Positions 37,321-49,837 are shown, counted from the stretch's first letter. The stretch: DNA of 64,000 nucleotides from Sporobolomyces roseus (GCA_016617785.1 JADILM010000003.1:868001-932000), one strand, 5' to 3'. Notes: generated by a model from the sequence alone, not told the origin. Translations and numbers: made by a program.

Positions 37321-38771
37321 ATGGCCTCTACACTACCACCTCTCGCTCAAGCGGTCTCTGGCTCCGTTGGAGCGACCATTTCGAATGCCCTAGTCTTTCC
37401 GCTGTGAGTCTCTCTGTATCGTTCAGCTCGCAACTCGAAAGCTGATCGACTTCCCTCAATTTACAGTGACACTTTGACGACTCGTCTTCAAGCATCGAAA
37501 GGTCGACGCCGTCCCGCTCCCGTCTCAACTTCGAAAGTTCCCTCTTCTACACGCTCGACAAAGTCCTCTACTTCCCTTCTCGAAGCAATTCGATCCCTTT
37601 GGAACTCTGGAGGATGGAGAGCGTTTTACAGTGGACTAGGGCCCGATTCTCTTAGCACGGCAATCTCCCAATTCCTCTATTTCTTCGTTTTCTCTTTCCT
37701 TCGCAATCGACTCCTCGTCAGGAAACTTCGTACCGCTTCACACGGAGTCAAGTTGGCAAAACTACCTGGAGGCGATGGGAAGGGAGGAAAGAAGAGTTCT
37801 CAACCTCTCTTGACGGCACTGGAGGAATTAGCTGTCGGCTGTCTCGCTGGAGTTGTAGCAAAGGGATTTGTTAGCCCACTCTCGATGATCGCCGTCCGAC
37901 AACAAACTTCGAGTGAACCGAGACAGGAAGTCGTTGGCGGTAGAAGCGGAGACAAAAGACCGGTCGAAGGAGGAGATAGTAGTAGTTCAGACGACGACGA
38001 TTCGCACTACGGATCGGGTCCTCCTAGCGCCCTCAAGATCGCAAAGGAGATCTACGAGGGTGTGAGTCTGCCCTCGCTCTCTCGTCTGTAGCTGAAGGAA
38101 GCTGATCAAGTCGTTCGCATCGAATTCAGCAAGGATTGAAAGGTTTTTGGTCGGGTTTCCAGAGTACCGTCGTTCTCGTAAGTTTAGCTCTGTCCCTTCG
38201 CGAGAGGATCAAGTGCTGATGACAAGCTCCTTTACTCAGACCCTGAACCCAGCTATCACATTCTACGCTTTCGCCGCTTTGAAGCGAGCCTTGATCCCTT
38301 CGAAGAATCGCGAGCATCCAACTGCTATCCAAACTTTCCTATGCGGAGCTTTCGCAAGTTCGCTCGCCAGTCTAGCTACATATCCACTCATTCTCGCCAA
38401 GGTAAGTATCGTGTTCTCTGACTCTTCTCTGAGTTGTTGACTGACTTCGTCGAGAATCATCGTAGACTCGCTTACAATTCAAGAGTCCAACCGGAAAAGC
38501 GCTCTACGCCTCACCGTTCGACGTCTTCCGCCGAGCTTACGGGAAACAGGGAGTTGCTGGTCTGTATGCGGGCGTGGAAGGTCAACTCCTCAAAGGTTTC
38601 GTCAATGAAGGATTGAAATTATTGATCAAAGAAAGGTACGCTCTGACGCTCACGGAATCCGATTCTGTACCAGGCGGCTGATCTGAACTGATCTGAGTTT
38701 GCAGGCTGGAGTTGATGATCATCCTCATCGCTCAAATTGCTATTCGAAGGAAAGCTCTCGCAAAAGCTTAG
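37321..38771 (+). CDS. Peroxisomal-type SLC25 carrier (Ant1/PMP47/PMP34-like)
   Basis: Exons 37321-37403, 37467-38061, 38130-38177, 38240-38401, 38466-38635 and 38705-38771 give 374 residues. Three SLC25 repeats are visible: FPLDTLTTRLQASKG with the full Px(D/E)xx(K/R) signature in repeat 1, GFVSPLSMIAVRQQ in repeat 2 and ATYPLILAKTRLQFKSP in repeat 3. Degenerate second and third signatures, a long polar loop between repeats 1 and 2 and a basic loop rich in Ser are typical of the peroxisomal branch that exchanges ATP for AMP (yeast Ant1, Candida PMP47). ATP import would fuel peroxisomal acyl-CoA ligases such as the one encoded about 6 kb upstream. Substrate assignment is by family only. Confidence 0.85.
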
Positions 38772-38975
38772 CTAGTCTACTCACCTCTGTACATCGCTCT
38801 CTCGATTTGTTGTCTCTTTCGCTGTTGCTATACAATCAGTACCTTTCCGCTATCTCATCGGAGACAAGCGAGCCCTCAAAGTCTCGGCCCTCAGAAACGA
38901 GAAACGGAATTCTCTTGATACTCTATGCAACATTTTCGAGTTTCTGTCGTGCTCATCCAGCACACGACTGTCCAT

Positions 38976-40456
38976 TCACCATCTACTCAAATCCGTCGAG
39001 TACAAAGTCACTTCATCGATCTGAACCGGCTCTGCTCCTTCATCCTTTCCGATCCTACACCAATCGAAATCGCTTGATCTCCCAGCCCATCCTACAAGCG
39101 ATAACTTCGGAACGGCAGCTGCGAGTTCGAGAGCCATTTCTCGTGGCGTACAGTAGATGTTGTCGTCGGAAGGAGGCGAAGCTGCTAACGGTTTCGAAGG
39201 GTTTGGAAGAGGAGAGTCTGGGAAGTTGCTGAACTTTGACGAGGGAGTATCGGGAAGGGTTCGGCTTGAGAAGGTATTGAGGTGTAGAAGAGGTGCGAGA
39301 GCTTGTATCAGATCGGACTGCAGGGAAGGAGAGTGAGTTGTGTTTTTATTCTCGAAAGAAAAAGAACGCGAGCGAGAGAACGTACTCTCGATCCTTCCCA
39401 TTCGAGTCGATCGCCCAGATGTAGAGTCCGAAGTGTAGGGAATGTTGAGGCTAGCGAAGACAGCTCGTCGGGAGAACAGGAGAAATGAATGTCGAGCGTG
39501 AGATGCGATAGTTGGGTCCCTCCGGAGAATCTGGCGAGGGAAGGAAGGATATCCGCGAGGGGTCGAGAGATGGATTGCTTGGTCTGATTGATCGACTCGC
39601 CGATGTTGAGCGTTTGCAGGGAGATCATGGTTGCGGGCTAGCTCGGGTAAGAAACGTCAATCCCGCAAAGAAATCGTATTGGAAAGGCCGAACGGACCTG
39701 AAAGCCGTCGAGGAAGTGCTCGAGGGCCAGCTTCCCTTTGAGTGATGGAGCGGGTAATTTCAGCGTCAAGGATTGGAGGGCGCTCCACCACGTTCGGCTG
39801 ACTTTCCAGTTTGCGAAAGGTCGATTTAGTTCCGTCCTTAGTAGCCTCGTTCGGACCAGGGTCAAGTGCTTGATGGACGATCTCGACTGTGAGAGGCGTT
39901 CGAGCCAGGCTAGTGAAGCACTCGACCCGATGCAAATGGATTCGAGGGAGTTTGGGGCAGATGAACCGTCGTGTTCGAAAGTGGTGTTCGAGGTAGGGGG
40001 ACTACGTATCTCCAAGTGTCGCAAGTTTGGGAACGAGCGCCATGGTACCGCCAGGTGATCATCGAAGCTGGTTAGAGCGCTCGTCCAAATTAAAGTTTCG
40101 ATTTTTGGCCAGGTCCTGCGAAATTGATGACCCCACATGGACTGATCGCAGAATCGCGCGAAGGCGAATGGGATGACGATACGAGTAGGCCCCATCACGT
40201 ATTCCTCGCCTCGGAGAACCGCTTCGTGCAGGCAATCCCACCGACGATAGCAGAGAGGACCGGCCAATTGACGGATTCGATAATTGCGAATGGAAGCCAA
40301 AGCTTCTATAGGAGTAGGATTGGGTCTTCTGGAACGGGTCTGTTCGTAGTCGAGGAGAGCGATGTACTCGAAGATGAATTCGATGATCTCCGCCGGAAGC
40401 TCGAGGAGGCGGAAAGTCGAGCTAGTTTTGGGTGTGGTCGAGCCAGTTGATTCCAT
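38976..40456 (-). CDS. F-box/leucine-rich-repeat-like protein
   Basis: Exons (minus) 40456-39698, 39637-39386 and 39317-38976 give 450 residues. FRLLELPAEIIEFIFEYIA near residue 15 is an F-box-like helix pair. The remainder contains repeated leucine-rich units (FPNLRHLEIRS, SIKHLTLVRTRL, LQSLTLKLPAPSL, LSHLTLDIHFS, LRTLHLGDRLEW) as in the many basidiomycete F-box-LRR proteins, presumed substrate receptors of SCF ubiquitin ligases. The start was chosen as the first ATG of the open frame; it lies only about 30 bp from the proposed start of the divergent PAQR gene, so one of the two starts may be further inside. Confidence 0.7.
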
Positions 40457-40488
40457 CCGTACTGTAGTGACTGGTTTCGAGGTGATTG

Positions 40489-42189
40489 ATGAAGGTGGTG
40501 AAGGGAGAAAAGCCAAGTTTCGATCAAACCTTTTCGGAAACGATGACACGGGTTCCACTCCTACTAATCATTCCCTCAGACTCGCTCACTGGCTTCGACA
40601 GATATAGATTTGCGCTGGGCTGAACGCAGATCCGGCTATCGTGTTCCAATCGCTCGTCGCTCTACCCTCTCCAACCTCGCCGGATCCTTCAACTCTGAAC
40701 CGAAACGAGGAGATATGGTTGGCCCCAAGCAACAAGGATCCATAGGAGGACTCATGAAGTTCGTGGATCTCGAGGAATGGCAAAAGGACAACAATTACAT
40801 CAGATCAGGTTATCGAAAATTGACGGGATCTTATTGGAAATCTCTCCAGACTATCCCTCACTGGCATAACGAGAGCGTGAACATTGTCAGTTCCTCCTCT
40901 TCCTACCTCCCGAGTCACCGCTGACAAGTATTTGCCCATAGTGGAGTCATTTAATCGGATCTTTCCTCGCAATTTTCACTCTCGCTTACCTTTTGCTCGA
41001 TACCTCCCCCTCAAACTCTCTCACGGGACATCGACAAGGTTGGCTAGCTCCATTCTCGGGTCTACCCTACCCTTTCCCTCATCCGAAGCAACCGAGTGTC
41101 GGGTACGCCGATACAGCGGGTTTCGCAATCTTCTTAATCTCCGCTGCTACTTGCTTAGGTACGTCGAAACATCGCTCTCACTCCGCTTCGCAACGCTTAT
41201 TGAGTCGCAGTCATCGTCGCACAGGCTTCTCCGCATTATTCCATACTTTCATCGCTCATTCAATGGCAGTCGCGCATTGGTGGTACGCTTTCCTCTTTCC
41301 TCGCTCTTTCTCTCAATAAAGCTGATCGTTCCTCCTCGAGATACGTAGGAATAGACTGGATTATATTGGCATCGTCATCTTGATCAGTGGAACTTTCGTC
41401 CCCGCTACTCACTACGGATTCTTCTGTTCGTCACTTTTCCCTTACTCAGCCTTGTATCTTTTCTATTGCTGAGGAGGCCCTGATGAACAGGTGATCCTCA
41501 TCTTAGGAATACTTATATCGGTCTCATATACACTGCATCAGCCGGTGAGGCCCTTCCTCCTCCTCCGCTCTCTCATGAGACTGATCACAGTTTTTGACAG
41601 CGACGATTTATGTCGTGATCTCACCAAATGCTCGAACTCCTGCATTCCGTCGAATCAGGACTTGGCTATTCATCTCTTTAGGGCTCTCGGCGGTTCTACC
41701 TGTCGGACATGCAATTCATCGATACGGAGTGAGCTCTTTCGAATCTTGTCGGTGTGAGCAACTCAGCACTGACTTTCCCTTTCCTGGTCTGGATAGCTCG
41801 AAGCAGCTAGTGCTAATATCGCTCTCTTTTGGCTGGCACTGGGTGGTGTCTTCTATATCGTTGGTGCTCTCCTGTACGTCAACGCAATTCAAACTCTTTT
41901 TCTTTCGAAAGTCTCGCACGCTGATCTTTCCCTCTTTTCCTCCCTCCTCTTCTCTTTCGACACCCTCAATTATTCGATACTCCTCCTGAATCGCCTCTCT
42001 AGCTACGCCGAGCGTACACCCGAACGTTTCGCACCAGGTCGCTTCGATTTCTTTGGATCATCTCATCAAATCTTTCACATCCTGATCTGTCTCGCCGCAT
42101 GGAGTCACTTTACTTGTATCACAGAAGGGTTCCGCTATCACCACGGCGAGCGGAATGGACTCTGCGTGAGATTGGTATCTTTCGATTGA
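40489..42189 (+). CDS. PAQR / Izh family seven-transmembrane protein
   Basis: Exons 40489-40494 (uncertain), 40580-40885, 40942-41158, 41225-41282, 41349-41425, 41491-41544, 41601-41728, 41797-41873, 42003-42189; about 369 residues. Family signatures: TIPHWHNESVNIWSHLIGS before helix 1, FSALFHTFIAHS after helix 2, FFCDPHLRNTYIGLIY, and SSHQIFHILICLAAWSHF in helix 7, which carry the Ser/Asp/His residues of the presumed zinc-dependent hydrolase core. Seven hydrophobic segments are visible. Fungal Izh proteins are linked to zinc and sterol homeostasis and to adiponectin-receptor-like ceramidase activity. The first 6-nt exon is my best guess; an alternative in-frame ATG is at 40715. Confidence 0.85.
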
Positions 42190-42935
42190 CGGAGCGGATG
42201 TTGGGTAGAGGGGAACATGTTACGAATTGTAGTATTACGATGACAGATCGAGCAGATTGGAGACAAACGACGACAGAGAGAGAAGGGAGACTTGTAACGG
42301 TACACCAAGAAGAGAGTTAAGGAACGACGACGAGAACGGGTACAGATTGAATGTGCGATTGATTGATTGCTTCGATTGATTGGGTATTTGCTTTGCTTTG
42401 ACTTAGTGACGACGACAACAAAGGTAAGCTCGGCGATTCCGGTTGGGGGTTACAGAGGCAGGAATGCAGACTAACTTGAATCACGAGACCCTTTCATTCG
42501 ATTTGTGCCCCACTTCTTACACCCCTCCTCCGCTCCTTCCAACGTCGACTCCCATTGAAGAGGGACGATAGGCTAGTCTTTGTCCCGCGAATCTCATGTA
42601 AGCGAAAGCGAGGAGAGGGAGAGTCGCGCTGTCAAGAGATCAGAGGGTCAGTCTAGTGGAGAAGAATGAGGGGAGTCGATCAAAACTAACAGAGTGACAG
42701 CGCTACGTGGATGGCGTAAATGAATCATGAATGTTTTCGAAAGCTGTGTAGATTTGAAGGAAGGTATGTTGGGCGAAAGAGAGAGAGAAGGGAAGTTGAG
42801 GAAGAAGAGAGAAGGAGCGAAGCGTTTCCCTCGATTTACAAGTTCGTTCGCTGCTCGATTTTCTGGACTCCCCCTTTGGAAAAGAGTTGATTGATTTTGT
42901 TTCCGTTTTCCTTCTCTCTTCTCTCTCTCCGTCAC
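42190..42935. other. Intergenic region
   Basis: 746 bp with the 3' end of the PAQR gene and the upstream region of the LRR gene. Short minus-strand frames (42648-42990) look like chance open frames. Confidence 0.5.
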
Positions 42936-44594
42936 ATGTCGACCACACATCTCTTCGGTGGATCGGCCAAGGCATGGCAACCTCCGTCATTCAGCAAAGA
43001 GGAACCAAGACAAAAGTTCAAACAGAGTTTCTCTCAACCATTGTTTGCTTCGTTTCAACTCTCGACTACACATCCAGATGAAGAGAAGGGCCGCTCTATA
43101 AGATCAACAACCAGGATCCCTTCAAACCCGACCACTCTCTTCAGTCAACCTATCGTCGGACTCGAACAACCATTCGAGTTGAATGATGATTTGGAGGACT
43201 CTGCATTCTTCGATTCGTGGAGGGCTGATAGAGGGATAGATGGAGAAGGCGAAGATAATGCGGGAGATCTGGTGCAAGCGTTGAAGGAGACGGATTTCAG
43301 AGGCGAGGAGACTGAGACTCCTTCGAGAATCAATTCGAATGATGCGGTTGAATGGACAAAGGTCCTCTCTCATGCGGTGGACAACAGTGATGGAAACGTT
43401 GATCTCAGGTCAGTCAAAGCGCTCCTTTCTCGCCCAGAACCGCCCAAACTGATTGGATCTCCTTCACAAAGTCACAAAAATCTCACTCGAATTCCCGATT
43501 CAATCTCCGACTTACATTGTATCCGGAAGATCCCGACACTTCCGGCTCGACTGTTCTCGAAACAAGGCTCACGATCTACTCCGACCCTCCCTTTCGTTGG
43601 AGCAGTCACTGTCGTCTCCCCAACTTCACGCCGGAAACCTTTATCTCCCTCGAATTCCCCTCGAAGCTTCGGGCGTAGCTCGTCGATCGCCTCTTCACCT
43701 TCCGCTCGTGCTCCAGTTGAAACCTCCGTGCCCCTCGACATCAACCTTGCCCGAAACCAGCTCACTACGAACTCCCTCTCGAACAAACTCTTCGAGCTCG
43801 ACAATTTACGCTGTCTGTACTTACGGAACAACGAGCTCGAACGACTTCCTCCCGCCATAGGGCGCCTCACAAACCTCACCGACCTTTCACTCGCCGCAAA
43901 CCAACTTCAGTATCTGCCCGCCGAGATCCTCCAGTGTGAAAAGCTCGCAAATCTCCTCCTCCACCCCAATCCTTTCCTTGCTCCTCCTTCACAGCAAGCT
44001 CCGACTTCTCCCTCTTCCACTTCTGAGACTCCCACAACACAGATGAAACCTCCAACTCGACTCCTCGGTCCGCTCACCACGAACTTCACTTTTCCCTCGC
44101 TGCGAGAAATTGCGATCCGCACTCTTCTCGAGGCCGATCCTCATCATCCCTCTCAACGACTCATACAACGCTGGGAATCAATCTCCGTCCGAGAGTCTCT
44201 CCCTTCTCACGACTACGCCGCCTTCATTTCAACGCTCCCTCCTGCCTCCTCACTTCATCTCCACCTCCAATCCCCCTACGCTCGAGCACGCCACGCCTCG
44301 AACTCCTCTGTCTCTTCCGAACCTCTCCTACCACAACCATTCGACCCTCTCGCAAACATCTGCCGCTCCCCTCTTCATCCCGACGAAGAACGAATTTTCT
44401 TTACACCTGCCGTCGAACGTATCGAGTGGGTACAAGAGAGGATGCTGAAACCCAGAGCTATCGACCCGAAGCCTGCAGGTCAGAGGACTATCCCGATTAA
44501 ATGGAGAGGTTGTGGTGTGCATTGTCTCGATTGGTTGGAGGAGGAGGAAGAGGAGGAGGGGAACGAGGGAGAGGAGGAAGGAGTCACAGTATAA
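42936..44594 (+). CDS. Leucine-rich repeat protein
   Basis: A frame open throughout, with one probable in-frame 63-nt intron at 43409-43471 (GTCAGT..AAAG, branch actgattg); 531 residues when spliced. Splicing creates the textbook LRR VDLSHKNLTRIPDSISDL, which supports the intron. Two or three further repeats follow a Ser/Pro-rich insert: LDNLRCLYLRNNELERLPPA, IGRLTNLTDLSLAANQLQYL and CEKLANLLLHPNPF. The C-terminal part contains FFTPAVERIEWVQERM and ends in a Glu-rich tail. SDS22/Ras-suppressor-type LRRs usually mediate protein contacts. The specific family is not recognised. The ATG at 42936 follows a CT-rich leader. Confidence 0.8.
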   Translation: MSTTHLFGGSAKAWQPPSFSKEEPRQKFKQSFSQPLFASFQLSTTHPDEEKGRSIRSTTRIPSNPTTLFSQPIVGLEQPFELNDDLEDSAFFDSWRADRGIDGEGEDNAGDLVQALKETDFRGEETETPSRINSNDAVEWTKVLSHAVDNSDGNVDLRSVKALLSRPEPPKLIGSPSQSHKNLTRIPDSISDLHCIRKIPTLPARLFSKQGSRSTPTLPFVGAVTVVSPTSRRKPLSPSNSPRSFGRSSSIASSPSARAPVETSVPLDINLARNQLTTNSLSNKLFELDNLRCLYLRNNELERLPPAIGRLTNLTDLSLAANQLQYLPAEILQCEKLANLLLHPNPFLAPPSQQAPTSPSSTSETPTTQMKPPTRLLGPLTTNFTFPSLREIAIRTLLEADPHHPSQRLIQRWESISVRESLPSHDYAAFISTLPPASSLHLHLQSPYARARHASNSSVSSEPLLPQPFDPLANICRSPLHPDEERIFFTPAVERIEWVQERMLKPRAIDPKPAGQRTIPIKWRGCGVHCLDWLEEEEEEEGNEGEEEGVTV

Positions 44595-44892
44595 ACCGGA
44601 TCTTAGCATATCCCCCAACACCCCCAACACCCCTTCGTCTTTCACATCGTTTTGTATCCCTTTTTGTTTTTCCGAGCACGGTTTTAGAGCGCATCTAGCA
44701 GCTCTCTTTGTTTCCCTGTCGCGCGCAATATCATTTGAAGATTGCTTCTCTCGCATCACCATATTCTCTGAAAGACGAGACGAGAGAAGACACAGATTCT
44801 TTCAGATTTCTTTCAGATTCGAGGAGTCACAATTCTACTTGACAAACTAAATACATAACCCAGCAGGAGGCAAACACTTTTTTTCTCTAGAT

Positions 44893-47800
44893 TTAGGCGT
44901 GGGTGATTTCGACAACGAGATCACCTTGTCCGATACTGTGTCAAAAGCGAAAAAGAGAGTTAGTCGACTCAACACGACGAAAAGAGAGGAGGAAGTGACG
45001 GCGTACCTGTCTCCCTGAACGACGCAGACTCGCTTGACCTTTCCAGATACAGGGGCCGAGACGTTCGATTCCATCTTCATCGCACTGAGGACGAGGAGAG
45101 GATCTCCAGCCTTGACTTCGTGTCCTTCTTGAACTCGGACTTCGACGACGACACCGGCCATAGGAGCTACACCATCAACATTACCGAATCAGTACAATTC
45201 ACTGCAAAAGATGCGAGGAAAGAGAATGGCGTACATCCAACAGATCCAGGTTCGTTAGGGATCGATCGTTCTCTTCGTACGACTTCGGTTGCGGCGTTCT
45301 TGTCCTCGATTTGGATGAGACGAGCTTCTCCGTTGAGCTCGAAAAGGACCTCTCGCATACCGGTGACGGCGTTGACGGGAGTCGTACCGAGGCACTTGAT
45401 GAGGAGCGATTTACCTTGATCGATGATGACCGACATTTCTTCACCCATGACGGGCTTGGAGAGGAAGTAGCGAGTGGGGAGAGTACTGAGAGGAGGAGAA
45501 GAGAGACTCGTCAATCTCGTGTCGATATGAGAGGAAAGAGATTCAAAACGTACGAGAGGTCACCGAATTTCAGAGTGAACTCCTTGAATTCTTCGAACAC
45601 CTTGGGATACATCGCATAAGAAGCGACATCAGTGTCGGTGATGGTTGAGCCGAATTTCTCGGTGAGAGCTGTTGAAAGGGGAGGAGAAAGATAAGTATCG
45701 GGAGTTCAGCAATGGAGAAAAGGGTAGAAAACGCACTCTTCTTGGCACCAGCGAAATCGTAGGGCTTCATGTCAGCACCAGGTCGACCGTCGATACGCTT
45801 TTGGTCACGAATGATCTTCGTTCGAAGAGGTTCAGGGAAACCTCCGACGGGTTGACCGAGGTAACCTTGGAAGAATTCGACAACGCTGTGAGAAGAGGAA
45901 GAAGGTGAGCTCAATCAGGACAAGAAAAGGGATAGAGTCAGTACGTACGAAGTAGGGAAATCGAGCTTGTCGGCTTGATCGAGAACGTCTTGCTTCGAAA
46001 GCTTGTTGGCGACGATGAATTGAGCGAAATCTCCGACAACCTTTGACGAAGGAGTGACCTTGACGACATCACCGCACTGTGAGAGAGAGCAGCATCATCA
46101 GCAACATTCAGACAGAGAATTGGAATAAGAAGAGAAACTTACGAGATCGTTGGCATCGATGTAAGCCTTGACGACTTGTTTCCATTGACCAGAGAGACCA
46201 AGTTGTTGAGATTGGAACATCAAGTTGGTGTATTGTCCTCCGGGCATTTGGTGATCGAAGACACCAGAGTCGGAACTTCTGACGTTGGCATCGAAGCATT
46301 GGTAAAGAGTTCGAACGTTCGACCAGTAAAGGTTGAGAGCTTGAATGTTCTCGTGAGAGATTCCAGTTCCGAGCTTGGTTTGTTCGAGAGCGGCGCAGAC
46401 AGCTCCCATCGAAGGTTGCGAAGTAGTACCTGACATGCTGTCGATAGCGACGTCGACGACATCGGCTCCGGCCGCAGCACAGGCCAGCATGGAAGAAGCA
46501 GAGATACCGGCAGTGTCGTGGGAGTGAATGTGAATGGGCATGTCGGGGAACTTCTTGCGAAGAGCGCCAACGAGCCTGTGCAAGGGAGGAAGCGCGAGTC
46601 AGCTATAAGAAAGCGGTACATTCGAGGGAGAGACGAAACTCACATAGTAGCAGCTTCGGGCTTGAGGAGACCAGCCATCTAAAAGAGAGAGACTCGAGTG
46701 TGTCAATGCTTATTCGTCGGGAAGGAAAGAGAGAAGAACGAGTGCTCACATCTTTGATAGCGAGAACGTGAATACCGCAATCAACGAGTTCTTGAGCAAA
46801 GTTGAGGTAGTACTCGAGGGTGTACTTGGAGTGCTTCTTGGGGTTGGCGACATCTCCAGTGTAGCACTGTGATCGAAAGTCATACGTTCAACATTCCGCT
46901 CAAGCAGTAACTGACGAGAAATCTCCGATTCACGATAGCAGCTTCAACGACACCTCCAGCCTTCTTGGCAGCATCTATTCCGAGACGCATGTTCTCGATA
47001 TAGTTGAGAGAGTCGAAGACACGGAAGATATCGAGACCGTTTTCTACAGCGAGACGAGAGAACTAAAGGGGAAAACGAAATTGAGTCAGCTTCGAAAATC
47101 GTTTCGAGTCGAGATGTAGACTCACCTCGTAGATAGCGTTGTCAGGGTAGGAAGTGTATCCGACAGCGTTTGCACCACGAACGAGAGCTTGGAAAGGAAT
47201 GTTGGGTACGAGTTTTCGAAGGGTGCGGAGTCGCTCCCAGGGATCTTCGTAGAGGAATCGCATCGCGACGTCGAAAGTAGCTCCTCCCCAGCATTCGAGG
47301 GCGTAAGCGTTTTGAAGAGCGTGAGAAGTTTCTTTCGCAATGTTGGCCATGTCGACGGTACGAAGACGAGTAGCGAGAAGCGATTGATGAGCATCACGCC
47401 AAGTGGTGTCTAACGATTCGATAGAGCGACACATCAGTCGACCGAACCCAATGAGGAGAGAAAGGAGAGAGAGAAGTTTTACCCATGATGAGAACTCCAG
47501 GGTATTCTCGAACAGCTTTCGCGAAACCTTCGGGACCCTTCTCCTTGATGATGTTCCTCCATCCTGTGGTGCAAGGAGCTGAAGTGTCGAGAACCTTTGA
47601 TTCATCCTTGGGGTCGACGAGAGTAGGGATAGGGATTTCCTCGTGGAGTCCGGGTTCTCCTTGTTGACCCTTGATCGAAGATCCGTTGACGACCAAGTCT
47701 CCGAGGTAACCGAGAAGCTTTTGAGCACGGTTCTGAGAGGTGACAAGGTTGAAGAGTTCGGGAGTGTCATCGATGAAAGTAGTCCAGGCGTTTCCTTCGA

Positions 47801-49837
47801 CGTAGGTAGGGTGGGAGAGAACTCGGAAGAGGAAAGGAATGTTGGTCTTGACTCCACGAATACGGAACTCGACGAGAGCACGAAGCATCTTTCGTCGAGC
47901 GATTTCGAACGTAGCACCTCGAGTGGTGCACTTGACGAGAAGTGAATCGTAGTGAGGCTGTAGCCGGCGAAGTTCATCAGTTCGGCACTTTTCCTGCGGT
48001 ACTGATGATACATCGATCACCTACAGTGATTTGAGCTCCAGCGAATCCTGAACTGGCATCCAATCGAACACCGTTTCCACCTGCTGAACGGTAAACTTCG
48101 ATCTTTCCGGTGTCGGGTTGGAAACCAGTCGCAGGATCTTCGGTAGTGATTCGGCATTGAATAGCGTATCCACGTTTCGAGATGGTATCTTGAGTGAGAC
48201 CGAGTTCAGGAAGAGATGCTCCAGCAGCGATCTGTGAATCAGAGAAAATCGAAGATTAGCTACGAGCGCTCCCTTCGAAATGCAGTCTCGACTCACCTGA
48301 ATTTGAGCAGCAATGATATCGATACCAGTAATCTCCTCTGAAACGGTGTGTTCGACTTGAATACGAGGGTTGATTTCGATAAAGTAGTAACCACGAGAGT
48401 CGACGAGGAACTCGCAAGTTCCAGCATTTCGGTAGTTGACAGCCTTGGCGATCTTGACAGCGTCGGCGAGGAGCTGAGCCCTCATTTCTTCGGAGAGGTT
48501 GGTAGCGGGACCTTGTTCGACAACTTTTTGATGCCTCCTTTGAACCGAACAATCACGTTCAAACAAGTGAACGACGTTTCCAGAAGAATCTCCGAGGAGT
48601 TGAGCTTCAATATGCTTGGGCTTGTCGAGGAATCGTTCGACGAAAACAGTTCCATCTCCGAAAGCAGTCTTTGCTTCTGAAACGGCGTTCTTGAAAGCGT
48701 CTTCGAAAGATTCGGCGTCTCGAACGACACGCATACCACGTCCTCCTCCTCCCATAGCAGCTTTGATGATAACTGGGAAACCGTGCTCCTCGACGAATGC
48801 CTTTGCTTCGCTGATCGAAGAGATAGCTCCGGGAGTACCAGGAACGACGGGAACATTGATCGAAGTAGCTGTGAATGCTCAACGTAGCCTAAGTATCGCG
48901 TTCGAGATCGATACTGAGCTAGAAGAGCGATACTCACCAAGTTTACGAGCCTTGATCTTGTCTCCGAGTCCATCGATGACTTGAGGTTGAGGACCGATGA
49001 AAAGGATTCCAGCTTCTTCTACTTTGCGAGCGAATTCAGCGTTCTCAGAAAGGAAACCATAACCAGGGTGAATCATGGTGACTCCGTGCTGTTGAATCAT
49101 TCGAAACGCCAAATCAGTTTCGCTCAATTTGGTGAGGTCGGATTTTCGTTTTCGAGACTAACCTCTTTAGCGACCTATGTGATCATTCAGAAATGAGAAT
49201 CAGTGAACCGTCGATGAATCTATCTCAGAGAGGACAAGATGAAGGAGGGTTAGTGAAAAGTTGACTGACTCTGATAATATCATCTTGAGCGAGGTAAGCA
49301 GCAACGGGAGTTAACCCCTTTCCAACCATGTATGCTTCATCTGCCTTGTTTCGGTGAGCAGAGAAACGATCCTCGTGCGAGTAAATCGCGACACTAGTCA
49401 TTCCCAACTCATGAGCAGTTCGGAATACTCGAATAGCGATTTCCTATGCGATACAATCCGATTCTGAATCAGCTCAATCTCGATAGACTCTTGATCATCC
49501 CTTGATATCCCGACAACCGTTTCCATCAAGATCAAGCCTTCATCCAGCTGAATCTAGTTGCCGGTTTTTTGGGAGAGAGGGAAGCCGTTTGAAAACACTT
49601 ACTCCACGGTTCGCTACGAGGATCTTCTTGAGAGGAGAGCTTCTTCCTAATCTTCTGAGTGAGTTGATGCTAGGAGTAGGAGCACTAGAGGGAGATCCAG
49701 GTCGTGAAGGGCTAGAAAGGAGGTGATGTCAGAAGAACTGATAAGGAGAGACTCTACTCTAATAGAGAGTTGTAGGTCGAGTATATCAGGACTCACACAG
49801 GTGTAGCTAAATCACGAGCTTCTTGAATCGAGGCCAT
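44893..49837 (-). CDS. PYC: Pyruvate carboxylase
   Basis: Nineteen exons (minus): 49837-49797, 49711-49603, 49443-49270, 49174-49163 (12 nt), 49088-48938, 48868-48297, 48231-48025, 47957-47483, 47409-47126, 47062-46934, 46866-46750, 46678-46644, 46575-46143, 46076-45949, 45885-45737, 45668-45554, 45485-45235, 45166-45007, 44935-44893; 1194 residues, the usual fungal length. The biotin carboxylase domain has [32 protein letters not shown] and [15 protein letters not shown]. The carboxyltransferase domain has [24 protein letters not shown] and LAIKDMAGLLKP. The biotinyl Lys is in LSAMKMES near residue 1158. It makes oxaloacetate from pyruvate for gluconeogenesis, lipid synthesis and TCA refilling. 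No mitochondrial presequence is obvious, matching the cytosolic fungal enzymes. Codon use is that of a highly expressed gene. Confidence 0.96.
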
